From Eustoma russellianum (lineage: Eukaryota; Streptophyta; Magnoliopsida; Gentianales; Gentianaceae): a stretch of 64,000 nucleotides of DNA. The stretch spans positions 6,765,731-6,829,730 of the forward strand of contig AP025055.1 in assembly GCA_036186865.1 (NCBI GenBank). Direction: 5' to 3'. Below are positions 45,732-56,742 of the stretch, piece by piece. A program made the position numbers and the translations under genes. Position 1 is the stretch's first letter; each line of letters begins with the position of its first letter. Below the pieces are notes generated by a model. The model did not search any database and had not been told where the DNA came from. It worked only from the letters and a program-made list of their open reading frames with translations.

Positions 45732-45872
45732 TGTTTAAGTGCTTAGCCACCTCCTGGTTTAAACAGGTAGCATTTGCAGTTATTTTCTAAGTAGGTGAAA
45801 CTGCGCCAAGGGGAAGAAGAGTACACTCCTTTAAAATCTTCATCAGCGACACTAAAAGAATTTCAGCTCCAC
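45732..45872 (-). pseudogene. Unidentified exon-like fragment
   Basis: On the minus strand TTTATACAG looks like an intron acceptor, followed from 45872 by an almost open frame: GGAEILLVSLMKILKECTLL, PLGAVSPT, a TAG stop, then KITANATCLNQEVAKHLN. Composition is that of a real protein, not of a retroelement domain I know. It ends where the Copia-C LTR copy begins. I do not recognise the gene; it may be a stray host exon or a captured fragment. Confidence 0.4.
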
Positions 45873-46091
45873 CTGTATAAAGCGGGATGGAGTTAGATCC
45901 AGAAACAAGAAAGTTGTTAAGTCACAAAAATTGTCTGGTTGATACTTTAAAGCATATTATTAATTTCAATTATTTCTAAACAGCTTAGATTGGAAGTGCA
46001 TATTAAAACCAAAATTTTGGCTGTAAGTATTTGGCTGAGAATATTTTCTTTGGTTATAGGTTCACCTTTAAATTTCATGGAGTCAACATAT
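45873..46091. other. Intergenic, nothing recognised
   Basis: AT-rich DNA between the exon-like fragment and the inferred LTR of Copia-D. Confidence 0.5.
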
Positions 46092-49000
46092 TGAACAGGT
46101 GGTAGAAAAACCTATATATTTCGTATGAAAAATATTTTTCAATAATTTTGTATATACCTTTACACAGTCACTTATAGGACTCCTACACACCTATTCAAGG
46201 AAACTAATCAATTACAATTATGATACTAATTACAATTAAATCAATCAAATCAAATCTCCCCTAATCCTGTACATATCCCTTCATTCACGGGATCACTTCT
46301 TCAATCACGGATTATCAACACTCCCCTCAAGTTGAACAGGGGGTCAACAACGTTCAACTTGGACAAGATGGCTTCAAAACAACCTCTCATTGACTACTTT
46401 GGTTAACACATCTGCCAACTGATCTTCTGAACATACATAAGGCAACTCAATCAATCCGCCTTTTAATTTTTCCTTGATGAAGTGTCGATCTATCTCTATA
46501 TGCTTGGTCCAGTCATGTTGCACTGGATTTTCAGATATACTGATAGACGTCTTATTATCACAAAACAACGGTGTAGGTAGACTCACTTGTAGCCCAATGT
46601 CTTTAAACAGCTTTTGAATCCAAAGTACCTTGGTGATTCCTTTCACAATTCCGCGGAACTCTGCTTTAGCACTTGATAAGGCGACAACCTTTTGTTTCTT
46701 TCTCCTCCATGTTACAAGGTTTCCGCCTACGAGTGTAAAGTATCCAGATGTGGACTTTCGATCTGTCAAGCCATCTGCCCAGTCAGCGTCTGTATATGTC
46801 TGAATATTCAAATGCCCATTCTTTCGAAACACAATACCCCTTCCTGGTATAGCCTACAGATAGCGTAGAATACGTGTTATTGCATCCATATGATGTTCCT
46901 GAGAGCTATGCATAAACTGACTCACCACACTTAATGCGAATGAAATATCGGATCGTGTATGTGATAAGTAGATTAACTTGCCGACCAACCGCTGATACCT
47001 TCCTCTCTCTGTAGACGGTGCTCCTTCAATTAGTTCCAACTTATGATTCATGATCATAGGTGTATCGCAAGGCCTGCAGTCGAGCATTCCTACCTCTGTC
47101 AGTAAATCTAAGATATATTTTTGCTGTGATATATAAATCCCCGCTTCTGACCTTAGAACTTCAATTCCAAGAAAATATTTCAGATTTCCAGGATCTTTCA
47201 TTTCAAACTTGGTGAACAGATGTGTTCGGAGACGACTCATTTCCTCAGTGTCATTTCCAGTAATCACCATGTCATCAACATAAATAATCAAGCATGTTAT
47301 CATACCTTTTCTCCTTTTGACAAACAACCTGTGATCAGCATTGCTCTGGCGGTAACATCCTTTTTCATTACTCCAATGAATCTGCCAAACCAGGCTCGGG
47401 GAGATTGTTTGAGTCCATATAGAGCCTTTTTCAACCTGCAGACTTCTCTTGGTTTGAAACCTGCAGAAAAACCCGGAGGAAGATCCATATACACTTCTTC
47501 TTTTAAATTACCGTGAAGAAACACATTCTTTACATCAAATTGGTGAAGCGGCTGATTCTGAGTTGCTGCGATGGAAAACAGTACTCGGATGGTATCGACA
47601 TGAGCCACATATGAGAACGTTTCTGAATAGTCGATGCTATATGTCTGGGTATATCCTTTCGCTACCAGTCTGGTTTTGTATTTCTCAATACTTCCGTCTA
47701 CTTTGTGCTTGACTGTAAATATCCACCGACAGCCTACTGACCTTTTTCCAAAGGGAAGAATGCATTTCCCCACGTTTTATTTTTCTCCAAGGCATGCATT
47801 TCAGTTATCATGGCATCTTTCCATGCTGGTTGGTCCTAAGCCTCTTCAGCAGTTCGCGGTACCTGTTCTGAATATAGAGACACAAAGAAACTTCGAGCCA
47901 GATCAGATACATTTTCTAAAGATGTATTTATTGGGTACCTTGATGTTCTTGATACTTGAGTGGGAGAGTATCGCTGGGGAGGGACTCCTCGTTTTGTCCT
48001 GTGGGGTAAGACCTGCACCTGCTGTTGCTGAATGGTAATATTATCACCTACACAAGTTTCTGGAGTACTCGAGGGGACACCGGAAATATTAGTAGGAGTG
48101 TTTGAGCTAGGATCATTTTCAAGGTTACTTGGATCATTTGCAGATATAGAGTCGAATTATTCATTGTTTGTATCAAAATATCTTACCTCTGGTTGTTCAT
48201 TCGTCGGAGGAGTATCACCAGATGGTGCAGGTGCCCTAGGTGTTACATTGTCAGAAGCTATAACACAGTCGGTACCATCTACTTACTGTGTTGGAACAGT
48301 TGTCGGACAAGTGGATTGTGGCACCAACCAATCGAGGGTTCCATCACCTGGATACATGAGCTCCCCCTGAACTTGAGATGGGGGGTGGTAGTAATACCCA
48401 GTTTCAAGAAATACACAATTCATGGTAACATGAATATGATGGGTTTAAGGATTATAGCAGCGGCAGCCTTTCTGGGAGGTGGCATAGCCAACAAAAATAC
48501 ACATTTCAGCACAAGGGTCAAGTTTAGTGCGCTCGTGTTTGGGAGTATGTATAAAGACCGTACACCCAAACACTCGCGGAGGCATGGTAAAAATTGAGGG
48601 CATATCAAGTTGAGTAGATATGGTTTGAATCGGAGTTTGGTAGTTAAGGATTTTACTTGGGAGTCGGTTAAGGAGGTAAGTGGCAGTGGATACAGCCTCC
48701 GGCCAGAAACTCATCGGGACGTGGGAGTCAATCATCATGGCCGAGTCATTTCAAAAAAGATACGATTCTTTCGTTCTGCAACCCTGTTTTGTTCAGGAGT
48801 ATATGGACATGTGGTTTGATGGATAATACCATTGTCACCAAAAGAATTGAACTAGATCAGCAGTGAGATATTCTCTTCTATTATCGGAGCGAAGAATTTT
48901 AATTTTTGTATCGAACTGAGTATGGATCATATTATAAAAATGAACAAATTTCTGATAGACTTCAGATTTATGTTTCATAATATATAACCCATGTCATACG

Positions 49001-49537
49001 AGAAAAGTCATCCACGAAGATAACTAAGTAGTGAAATCTAAGGGGTGTATTGTATGGAGAGGGGCCCCAGACATCAGAGTGAATTAAAGCAAACATATGA
49101 TCAACACGAGTATTATTGGCAATATAGGACGCCTGCGTTTTTTTCGCCCGGAGGCATGTATCACAAGTAAAATTATTTTGGGTTGAAGTAAACAAGGTAG
49201 GAAACAAGCGGTGTAAATAACCAAATGAAGGGTGCCCTAACCGGCGATGCCATAACTACACTTGGCGATTAACCATCCTGGTAGCAAGATTAGACTGTCT
49301 TTATTGCGCTACCGCATCAACAAAGTACAACCCACGACGCTAGTACCACGTCCAATGATCACCCCCGTACGAATGCCCTGCAAAAGGCAAAAGTTAGGAT
49401 ATAGCATAACAATACAGTCCAACTCTTTGGTAATTTGACTGACATATAATAGTTTTATGGATAAAGTAAATACATAGAGGCAATTCTTGAGTGTGATAGT
49501 AGGGGTAATATAGATGGAGCTTTCTTTTTCTATTTTT

Positions 49538-49568
49538 CAGCTAGGTCTACAGGAAAGTTATGAGCATT
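49538..49568 (-). pseudogene. psbA: Plastid psbA 3'-end fragment
   Basis: The minus strand reads AATGCTCATAACTTTCCTGT, then AGACCTAGCTG, in frame NAHNF, P, one residue, DLA, which is the last part of the photosystem II D1 protein gene as I know it, with about three mismatches. A further AAGCTCCATCTA (49511-49522, minus) also matches psbA but could equally be Copia sequence. It abuts the trnA fragment and sits inside Copia-D, so it is transferred organelle DNA and not a gene. Confidence 0.65.
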
Positions 49569-49622
49569 AGCTCAGTTGGTAGAGCTCCGCTCTTGCAATT
49601 GGGTCGTTACGATTACGGGTTG
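49568..49622 (+). pseudogene. trnA-UGC: Plastid trnA-UGC 5' exon and intron start
   Basis: TAGCTCAGTTGGTAGAGCTC then CGCTCTTGCAATTGGGTCGT and TACGATTACGGGTTG: the D-arm, anticodon stem-loop (TGC) and the first bases of the group II intron of plastid trnA-UGC, with one base different from the usual sequence (GTTGCG). The first tRNA bases and the whole 3' exon are absent, so no tRNA can be made. It is joined head-to-tail with the psbA piece on the other strand. Confidence 0.8.
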
Positions 49623-49872
49623 AACTGGCGCAATTCGGAGAACCTCCAACAATTGGAATAGTGTCTCCATTGGCGGTCTCAACAGTAGTTTTAGTTGGAG
49701 GATTATGAATAATGAGGTCTGAAGGATCATTAGTAATTGTGTCTGTGGTCCTACAGTCAAATATCCACTGGGATGTGCCTTGGGTGGTATAATATTGAGA
49801 CTGATCGCGTAATTGAGGCACTATATGGGGTGTTTTTGTCATTATGCCGGAGATACTTATGTACTTATTCAT

Positions 49873-50069
49873 TTATTTCCCTTTCTCTATTTGAAAGAAT
49901 GGTGTATTCATAAAATTAACAACCTTAAGACCCTGTGTCTTATTTCAGATTCGTCTTGGTATCCTTAAAAGGATATGTGTATGTATATCAAGCTGATGAT
50001 GAGTTTAAAATATGAAAATTATCTTATGAAAAGGAGCGATCACTATTTTAGTGGCTACTATCTTTGATC
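49873..50069. other. Intergenic, nothing recognised
   Basis: AT-rich DNA between the truncated end of Copia-D and the SINE-like tail. Confidence 0.4.
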
Positions 50070-50205
50070 GATATCTTTCTATCGGTCAAAGGTATTGTTT
50101 TGCTTTCAGATAGATGTATAGTTTGTCTATATCTCATCCTTCCCGGATTCTAACGATATCTTTTATTATCGTTGAGATATCGTGAGTATGTGTTGTGTGT
50201 ACATT
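50070..50205 (+). mobile_element. TS-like SINE tail, diverged
   Basis: AGTTTGTCTATATCTCATCC, then GGATTCTAACGATATCTTTT, ATTATCGTTG and ATATCGTGAGTATG follow the same word order as the better-kept copies at 19330 and 60950. Divergence is high. Confidence 0.35.
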
Positions 50206-50317
50206 TGACCGAGAACGTTAATCTTTTTTCACTGGCTTGTTATGTACCTAAGGACCAGAAATGTATAATAATTGTTTAAAATCTTTAAGTAACCGTGGTT
50301 GACAGAACCTCTCCCTG

Positions 50318-50506
50318 CAGATGAGATCTGAGGAGGAAGAATATGAGGTAGAATATGAGGCCTCCAATCACGCGACGCCACGTGTACAAAAGGACTTTTT
50401 TTAAAAAAGAAAAAAAAGTAAACAGCGGGCCCTTTTGTACACGTGGCGTCGCGTGATTGGATGCCTCGTATTCTACCTCATATTCTTCCTCCTCAGATCT
50501 CATCCG
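50318..50506. mobile_element. Mutator-type MITE, near-perfect hairpin
   Basis: 189 bp bounded by the 9-bp direct repeat CTCTCCCTG (50309-50317 and 50507-50515), the duplication length typical of Mutator-like elements. The two arms, each about 76 bp (CAGATGAGATCTGAGGAGGA ... CACGTGTACAAAAGG and its reverse complement), differ at only a few positions, with about 35 bp of A/T-rich loop. No coding capacity. The apparent open frame over it is an artefact of the palindrome. Confidence 0.88.
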
Positions 50507-50515
50507 CTCTCCCTG

Positions 50516-52289
50516 AATACAATAATATTAGACAGGCATTCCTAGAAACCTTGGATTGTTTAAGGTTTTTGTTGCGCAAACAAATTTTGGCTTGTTTTGC
50601 AAACATACCTATATAGATGTTCGAAATTTTGTTGGGCACGCGCACAATTAGACATATACACAAGACAGTGACAGACAGTGTGACACACCGTTTTACGGTC
50701 TATGAAATGTATAAATTAACTTTCACAACAATTATAACACACACAGTGATCACGGTTTTCTATGTAGCGTAATCATTTTGATTCCAATTTTGAGGACACT
50801 GTTATGTGCAATGTATATGTCATGGATTTTCATGGATTTTCATCGCTTAAAACAAAAAGAATACTAAAACTATTCTTTTTGTTTCCTGTCAACACACAGA
50901 ATATACTAGACGTTAAGAACGTTACCAACTGCTACCAACTATTTTTCCAATAGCATAGCCATCAGATCTTAACACTTCATCATCATGAATGAAATTATGC
51001 TTCTAGTAAAGTGTGAGTTCACAAAGCTAGTCCAAACTACATGGAATAAGCAAATAACGACAACCACCAATTTCTTAAAATCCAAATTAACATAAATGGT
51101 ATCTTTACAAATCAGGAATTAAAGAGAGATGCCAAAATAAATCAAATCCAATCATTACTAGAAATGAAGAAAAGATTCTACCTTTATATGTGAAACCAAA
51201 ATGACGGAAAAAAAAACCAGAAGTCGACATAAAATTTACCAAATTAATATACAAATCGAATATAACAAAGAAAACCCACTTTGAAGGAATTCAAAATACC
51301 TGAAAATGGAAAGAAAATGATGGGTTATCTTAAAGACTTCTTTAAAGAAAGGATTGAAATTAAAAACGCAGAGAAAAGTTACCGGAAAAAGAAAGGAAGT
51401 TGATTTGGTTTTTTGAATTTCATTGAATTTTTTTTTTTTGAAAACAAGACATGGTAGAAACTGACGGTGGCTCATTTCTGCAGATTAGGCAAATTTGCTG
51501 AGTTGGCAAATTAATCCAGTTGTCAAAATTCTATTGGATNNNNNNNNNNTGAGTTGGCAAATTAATCCAGTTGTCAAAATTCTATTGGATGTTGATCAAC
51601 TTATGAATGGTGATTAGTTGGTCATTTACCATGGTAAAATTTGTGTGGATTTTCATCGCTTAATATTCTTCTCTCGCAGTTCTAGATATTTCCAAAAAAA
51701 AGCTCAAAAAGTTTATAGCCAAAAACAATTATGTGTTTCCTCAAGACCTAGGGCCCTAAAAAATATAGTTGGACGAAATTTATAATTAAATTTCTAGACG
51801 GTCTTATGATGTACCAGGAGGTTTGTTTGGAGTCTAAATAACTGTGAGTCTTAATTTCTAGTTTTTAGTATGAATAGGTTTTGTGTTTTAGCCTTCTTTA
51901 GCCCTGGTTTGGCCGACTTTATACAGCTGCAAATAGAACCTATTATAAACCTTTTTTTCATCATGAATATATTAAAAAAAAAAAATTCTCAATTCTCTTA
52001 AAGATTTCCAACCAGCTTAGTTTTTTTGTGTTGATTATTGATCAAAGTTAGATTTTATATCAATGTTTTAATTGTTCGGAGCAAACCATGAAGATGAAGA
52101 TGTCCCAAGGGTGTCAACAAAGTTCGAGGAGCATGTATAAATCCAAACTTGAAAGGTCAAGCTCACATTTCCAACAAGTAGTATCACATGTCAAGGATTT
52201 GAGTTTTTCTAATCAAATAACAAGACAACTTGTGAAAAAACAATCAGAATGAAAGAAAATATTGCATCTTATACACTTTAAACGGATGA
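50516..52289. other. Intergenic with assembly gap; no gene recognised
   Basis: AT-rich DNA. The word TGGATTTTCATCGCTTAA occurs at 50833 and 51646. A poly(T) run is near 51430. Short open frames (for example 51236-51475, minus) carry no known domain. Confidence 0.5.
51540..51549. other. Assembly gap (10 N)
   Basis: Ten N flanked by the same 41-bp sequence (51499-51539 and 51550-51590, starting TGAGTTGGCAAATTAATCC). This looks like two contig ends that overlap but were not merged. Confidence 0.98.
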
Positions 52290-52405
52290 TACGCTATACT
52301 ATTTTAAACCCCTCACTCCTTTCCCCTCACCCCACTCGTCATCACGCGACACGTGGCAGTAGGGATGGATGGTACCTCATCTAGCCTCACCATCCACCTC
52401 TGTTG
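52290..52405. mobile_element. MITE-like host element, left part (split by the CRM-like element)
   Basis: TTTTAAACCCCTCACTCC and CACGCGACACGTGGCAGTAG here mirror, inverted, CTGCTGCCACGTGTCAC and GGAGTGAGGAAAAAGTGG at 60468-60520. The right part resumes after the gypsy element at 60432. It reads as a small inverted-repeat element, about 230 bp without the insertion. Limits are approximate. Confidence 0.45.
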
Positions 52406-53399
52406 TGATGCGAATCGTGGATTCCATCATTTAGACTCTGGACCTATGACAAGAAGTCAAGCTAGAGAGCTTGAGATTGACATAGCGAACTTCTTGTGTA
52501 GACATGTGCAAGATGAGCCAAACGTGCTTTGGATTCATTTCCTTGATACCCATCATTTTTAGTTAGTCTTGCATCATTGTAGTGTTTTCTATTTCTTATT
52601 TCTTATTTTCTGTTTTCTTTATGTTTATTATTTTGTTATTAATAAATTTGCCTAGTTGGTTTGTTTTTGGAAAAAGGTTAATAGGAGAAGAGAACGTTGC
52701 CTAAAGATGATGTCTTGAAGCCTAAAATTCAGCTATAAGGGCCGGCCATTACAAGGCAAGGATGGAGAATTTTTGAAGTCAAATGCAAGATAATTCAAGA
52801 TAAAGTCTCAACCAACTTTTGAAGATATCTCCAAGCTTATTCAAACATCAAAATTGATTCCCAAAGTCATCAAATTAAGAGACAAGAATCGGCTGGTACA
52901 ATGAGTAGCAAGAAAACGTTACTTTCAAGATAGTTTGGGGAGTTTGTAACTTATCTCATTTCAAACTTTTGATAGAATTTTTAGGATAGAGTTATCTTTC
53001 TTTTTGAATTATTTTGGCTGAAAATTTCAACGTTTATTTAGCACCAAGGCCGCTGGCCAACAGGGGAAGAACAACGACATATTTTTATGAATCAAATTTG
53101 AGTTTTGGTTTTCTCTCCCAAAAGGGTGAAACCTTGTTTTCTTGATTTTGCACTAAAAATCAAGGCTAATATCTCTCAATCTTGAGCAAATTGAGGGTGA
53201 TTGCCAAGGGTTGAAGTGACCGTCTAGGAGGGCCTATTGGAGGTTTGCCTACAAGCGCACACTTGAATCTAAGGTATTGCTTAAGCCGGCGATTTCGACA
53301 CCACGGAAGCAAGGAAAAGTTTACTTCTTTGTGCCTAACCCCTTGTGGAAAGGTTGTTGGAGGTGGAAGAGTGGATCCTACGCTTGTCAGCTTGCATCA
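52406..53399 (+). repeat. 5' LTR of the CRM-like element
   Basis: 994 bp; it also holds a copy of the integrase tail frame (52411-52561), which is not expressed from here as a gene. Ends GCTTGCATCA next to the PBS. Confidence 0.94.
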
Positions 53400-54814
53400 A
53401 TTTGGTATCAGAGCCTCAGGTCACTCAATTCCACCATCCTGCATTTTTTTTTCTTCAATCTGAAATTTTCTCATTTTTTTCATCATCATTCAAACAAAAA
53501 AAAAGCCGAAAATTCATCCAAAAACAAAAAACAAATGTCAGCCATCTTAATTCAAAAAAAAAATCATGTCTTTTGGATCTTTTCACCCTACTATCCTCCA
53601 TTCCCATGCATGCTACGATAATCTAATCTTTGCTTGGATTTCTTTTTCTTCTTACTTGATTCTCAGTATATCCATCTTATCAATAAAAAAACAATAGAAA
53701 GCTAGTCCTTTTTTTTGGGCAGTACGTAGCCTTCAAACAAGAAGAAAAGGTTGGCTTCCTTCTTTTTTTCCCTCGGCAGAACGTGCAAACCCAGGAAACT
53801 TGTCCGAGCACTTGTATTTTTTTCTCCCAACCATTCAAGATCAAATCTTTACACACACTTGACAATAAGGTTCATTGTATTAGGTTCTAAATTTCAGCCG
53901 TAACATATAAATCTAGTCCATTGCTTAAAAGTGCTACCTAGTCACATGTAAATCTTGTTGCTAACGAAGCTATTAGTTGATTTTAGACTTGTGTGACTTG
54001 ATTGTATTGTTGCTTGATTTGCGTTGCAATTTTTTTTTATGTATCCAAGTCATCATCTTCAAGCCAAACCAAGGCACAAAAAGACTTAATCTCAGAGACA
54101 GAAACTGCTTGGCCGAAATCTAACCAAAACAGCCGAGAATCCAGCTACCTTGTCATACCAATATTTCCCTGGTTTCAGCTTCTTTGGTGGAAACCTACAG
54201 TTTCGCAATGCAGTTAACTCACGAAGGGACAGAGGCCTACCATTTACCCAAACAACACTAGGCGGCAGCTGTGCTTCACATGAAAGTTCAGCTCTCATAA
54301 CCTGCTTAACTTCCGAGTCCACCAGCAAAAAAAACAAAAAAAAAAGACAAAAAAAAGGGTTGAACAACATCAAAAGTCGGCAGAACTGAGATCCACCAAA
54401 GAAAAGAGGACAAGCTGAGATTATCCTAACTTTAGCGACAAAGCACCACATCATATTATACAAAACCGTGCCCTTATAATCCACAAAGCACCACATCGTT
54501 CATTATCTTTACAATTGGATACTTGATTGTTGCACTTGAATCAACAACTTATAATTAATTTGCATAAGGCTAAGGTTAACTAAAGATTGCCCAGGGCAAC
54601 TCTTAGTTTTCTTTGGCTCAGCCTTTGACATAATTTTTGGTTTCTTATTCTTCGATTCGTAGAAGGTTAAGTGTGTTAAACTGTCTTCTTCTTGGCTTGA
54701 TACCTTTGCTTATTAGTTGCTGAAATTTGGGTGATACAATGGAAAAAAGGTGCAAGTTGCGAGTTTTTGACATCCAGTTTAACTGCTGATTTTTGCTGCT
54801 GATTTCTACTGTTT
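53400..54814 (+). other. Leader of the CRM-like element
   Basis: Between the PBS and gag. AT-rich with poly(T) runs, and holding an antisense XLG gene fragment at 54137-54325. No gag frame is seen here, and the leader is unusually long (about 1.4 kb), so part may be inserted DNA. Confidence 0.6.
54137..54325 (-). pseudogene. Captured fragment of an extra-large G-protein (XLG) gene
   Basis: About 62 open codons on the minus strand: VDSEVKQVMRAELSCEAQLP, then VWVNGRPLSLRELTAL and CRFPPKKLKPGKYWYDKVAGF. The VNG+PL....L..C..PPKKLKPG.YWYDK..G pattern is the conserved cysteine-containing region in front of the G-alpha domain of plant XLG proteins. Similarity ends at VAGF, where a tryptophan would follow. 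No G-alpha domain or other XLG exon is nearby, so it is a captured piece, antisense to the retroelement. Identification is from memory of the family pattern. Confidence 0.65.
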
Positions 54815-56550
54815 TGGAGCTGTTTTGCTGCACAAGGCCGAGATAGACGAGCTCCGCGAGAGGCAGAACAAAGCGAAGGCCAATGTACGAGTAGGGCACC
54901 CCCTACGCGTCAAGCAAGAAGAATTACACAGGAGGAGCCAGAAGCGGAAAGTCATCGTCCACCCACCATCGAGGCGCGTAGATCAGTACCTCAGCCACCT
55001 CCGAGGAGACACACGCAGCGCAGGTATGATGATTATGATCCCCTAAATCAGGATGAAGATGATGTCGATGATAATCCACCCCGTGGTTATCAAAGACGTC
55101 ATAATCCCCTCTACCCCCAAGACGACGATTACTTAAAACTAAAATTCAAATTCCGACATTTTTATGATAAAAGTAATGCCGACGAGTATTTAGAGTGGGA
55201 AAACAAAAGTGGACTTAATTTTTTCATGTACAAATTACACGAAGTTGCAAAAGGTGAGTTACGCGTCAATTGAATTTTCCGGATATGCATTAAACTGGTG
55301 GACTAATCTATGTAAAAATCGAACTAAAACGAGGCAACCCCAAGTCTTTACTTGGGAAGAAATGAAAATTGAGATGCGACAAAGATTTGTTCCAAATGAT
55401 TTTGAGAGTACTATATTCGGTAATTTACAAAACTTACGGCAAGGAAACAAGAGCGTTGATGATTATTTAAAGAGCTAGAAGTTTTGTTGGAAAGATCAAA
55501 TTTACAGGAAATCGAGGAAGCCACCAAGGCACGTTTTCTGCATGGATTAAATAAGGAGATTGCATACAAACTTGAGCTTCAGCCCTATCTTGACTTGACA
55601 TCCATGGTGCACATGGCGGAGAAAATCGAAGCACCAGCTTAAGGTATGTAATTCTTCCAGTTTCAATTCAGTTTATCGTACTAATCAATCTTCCTCGTCC
55701 AAGTTTCAAAGCAGGTCTTTCAGGAACGGCAGAGGTCCGACAAATCAGGGCCAGAACCGTGGGCAACAGGGGCCCACGAATCAGGAGAAGCGCGTGCAGT
55801 CCACACCAAAGCAAGACGATCGAGGCAAACAAAACGCCTCCACAGGGAGTTCTTCCAGACCCTCTTCTGGTTTTCGTGACATTAAATGCTTTTAAGTGTC
55901 AGGGTCGTGGTCACATAGGTCGTGAGTGTCCTAATGCTAAGCGTGTTTTATTAATTGAGGAGACTAGCGAGTATGTGACTGAATCTGAACATGAATCTGA
56001 GCATGAAAATGACAATGATCTTGAAATTGAAGAAGAACTAGGAGATGACACTGAGTCTGAAAATCATGAGTTTCTTGTTGTTAGGAGATCATTGAGTGCA
56101 TTTCAAAAAGTAGACGAGCATGAACAACATAGGGAGAACATTTTTCATATTCATTGCATGGTAAATGGTAAAGTATGTACCATGATCATTGATTCTGGTT
56201 CATGCGCAAATGTGGCTAGCATTGAGTTAGTTCGAAAGTTAAACTTGCCTATGACTAATCACCCACACCCATATAAACTTGCATGGTTGAATGATTGTGG
56301 TGAAGTTAGTGTTAGCAAGCAGGTTTTACTTTCTTTGAGCATTGGTAGTTATAAAGATAATATTCTGTGTGATGTTGCATCGATGCATGCTAGTCATATC
56401 CTACTTGGTAGACCATGGCAGTTTGATAGACATGTTACATACGATAGTTATCTGAACACATATTCTTTCAAATTGAATGGTAAGTCGTACAAATTGAACG
56501 CACTCCCCCACACAAAGTCCATGATGATCAAAACGATTGAGCAAGTCTAG
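54815..56550 (+). pseudogene. CRM-like gag and protease
   Basis: Gag: an N-terminal helical start (EIDELRERQNKAKA), a Pro/Arg-rich linker, then RRYDDYDPLNQDEDD and KFKFRHFYDKSNADEYLEWE. A shift follows, then Retrotrans_gag YASIEFSGYALNWWTNLCKN and EMRQRFVPNDFESTIFGNLQ (55255-55440). After another stop comes EEATKARFLHGLNKEIAYKL. The zinc knuckle near 55885-55935 (CQGRGHIGREC) has its first cysteine in another frame because of one extra T. The protease IIDSGSCANVASIELVRKLN (about 56185) and HILLGRPWQFDR (about 56395) lie in an open frame up to 56550. Confidence 0.85.
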
Positions 56551-56742
56551 AGCTGACCCGAAAGAAAAGGAAGCTGAGCGTAAGTTTTTGGAGAGCATGA
56601 AAAGGGAGGCAAGACGGCAAGAGGGAAAAGAAAGGAGGTAGTACCCCTGAGTACTAGTGAGAACAAGAAGAAGTGTGGGTACTTTGCAAAACAAAGAGAG
56701 GTAAGTCACGCCCTTAACACCAACAACACTGTCCTCATTTTA

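Larger units (their letters stand above)
46092..49872 (-). mobile_element. Copia-D, 5'-truncated
   Basis: Minus-strand Copia element. The inferred 3' LTR is 46092-46320 (TGAACAGG...TTATCAACA on the plus strand), next to the PPT TTGAGGGGAG. Pol pieces follow up to 49872, where the protease region ends. No gag, PBS or 5' LTR was found, so the 5' end is lost. Its protease to pre-integrase region contains the plastid-derived insert at 49538-49622. The left LTR border rests on a TG start only, with no matching duplication. Confidence 0.78.
46374..49872 (-). pseudogene. Copia-D pol (protease, integrase, RT, RNase H; broken)
   Basis: Order on the minus strand. Protease QWIFDCRTTDTITNDPSDLI near 49730 (DCG changed to DCR). 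After the plastid insert, LKNCLYVFTLSIKLLYVSQI and GVIIGRGTS (49330-49490). Integrase CDTCLRAKKTQASY and ALIHSDVWGPSPY, FVDDFSRMTWVIY (48968-49180). Integrase end MSFWPEAVSTATYLLNRLPS (48660-48720). RT RSVGCRWIFTVKHKVDGSIE (about 47700) with DVKNVFLHG. After a shift, YVDD near 47275. RNase H KSTSGYFTLVGGNLVTW and VALSSAKAEFRGIVKGITKV, ending in QLADVLTKVV. Several stops and frameshifts separate the pieces. Confidence 0.85.

Noticed and set aside
49568..49622. Functional tRNA-Ala gene
   Set aside because: Only the D-arm and anticodon arm plus intron start are present; the 3' exon, T-arm and acceptor stem are missing, and it lies inside a Copia element.
50285..50503. 72-codon minus frame
   Set aside because: It lies over the palindromic MITE and its flank; no domain and no codon signal.
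54092..54496. Whole 134-codon minus frame as an intact gene
   Set aside because: Only codons in 54137-54325 show XLG similarity; flanks are Phe/Leu-rich translations of poly(A) tracts.
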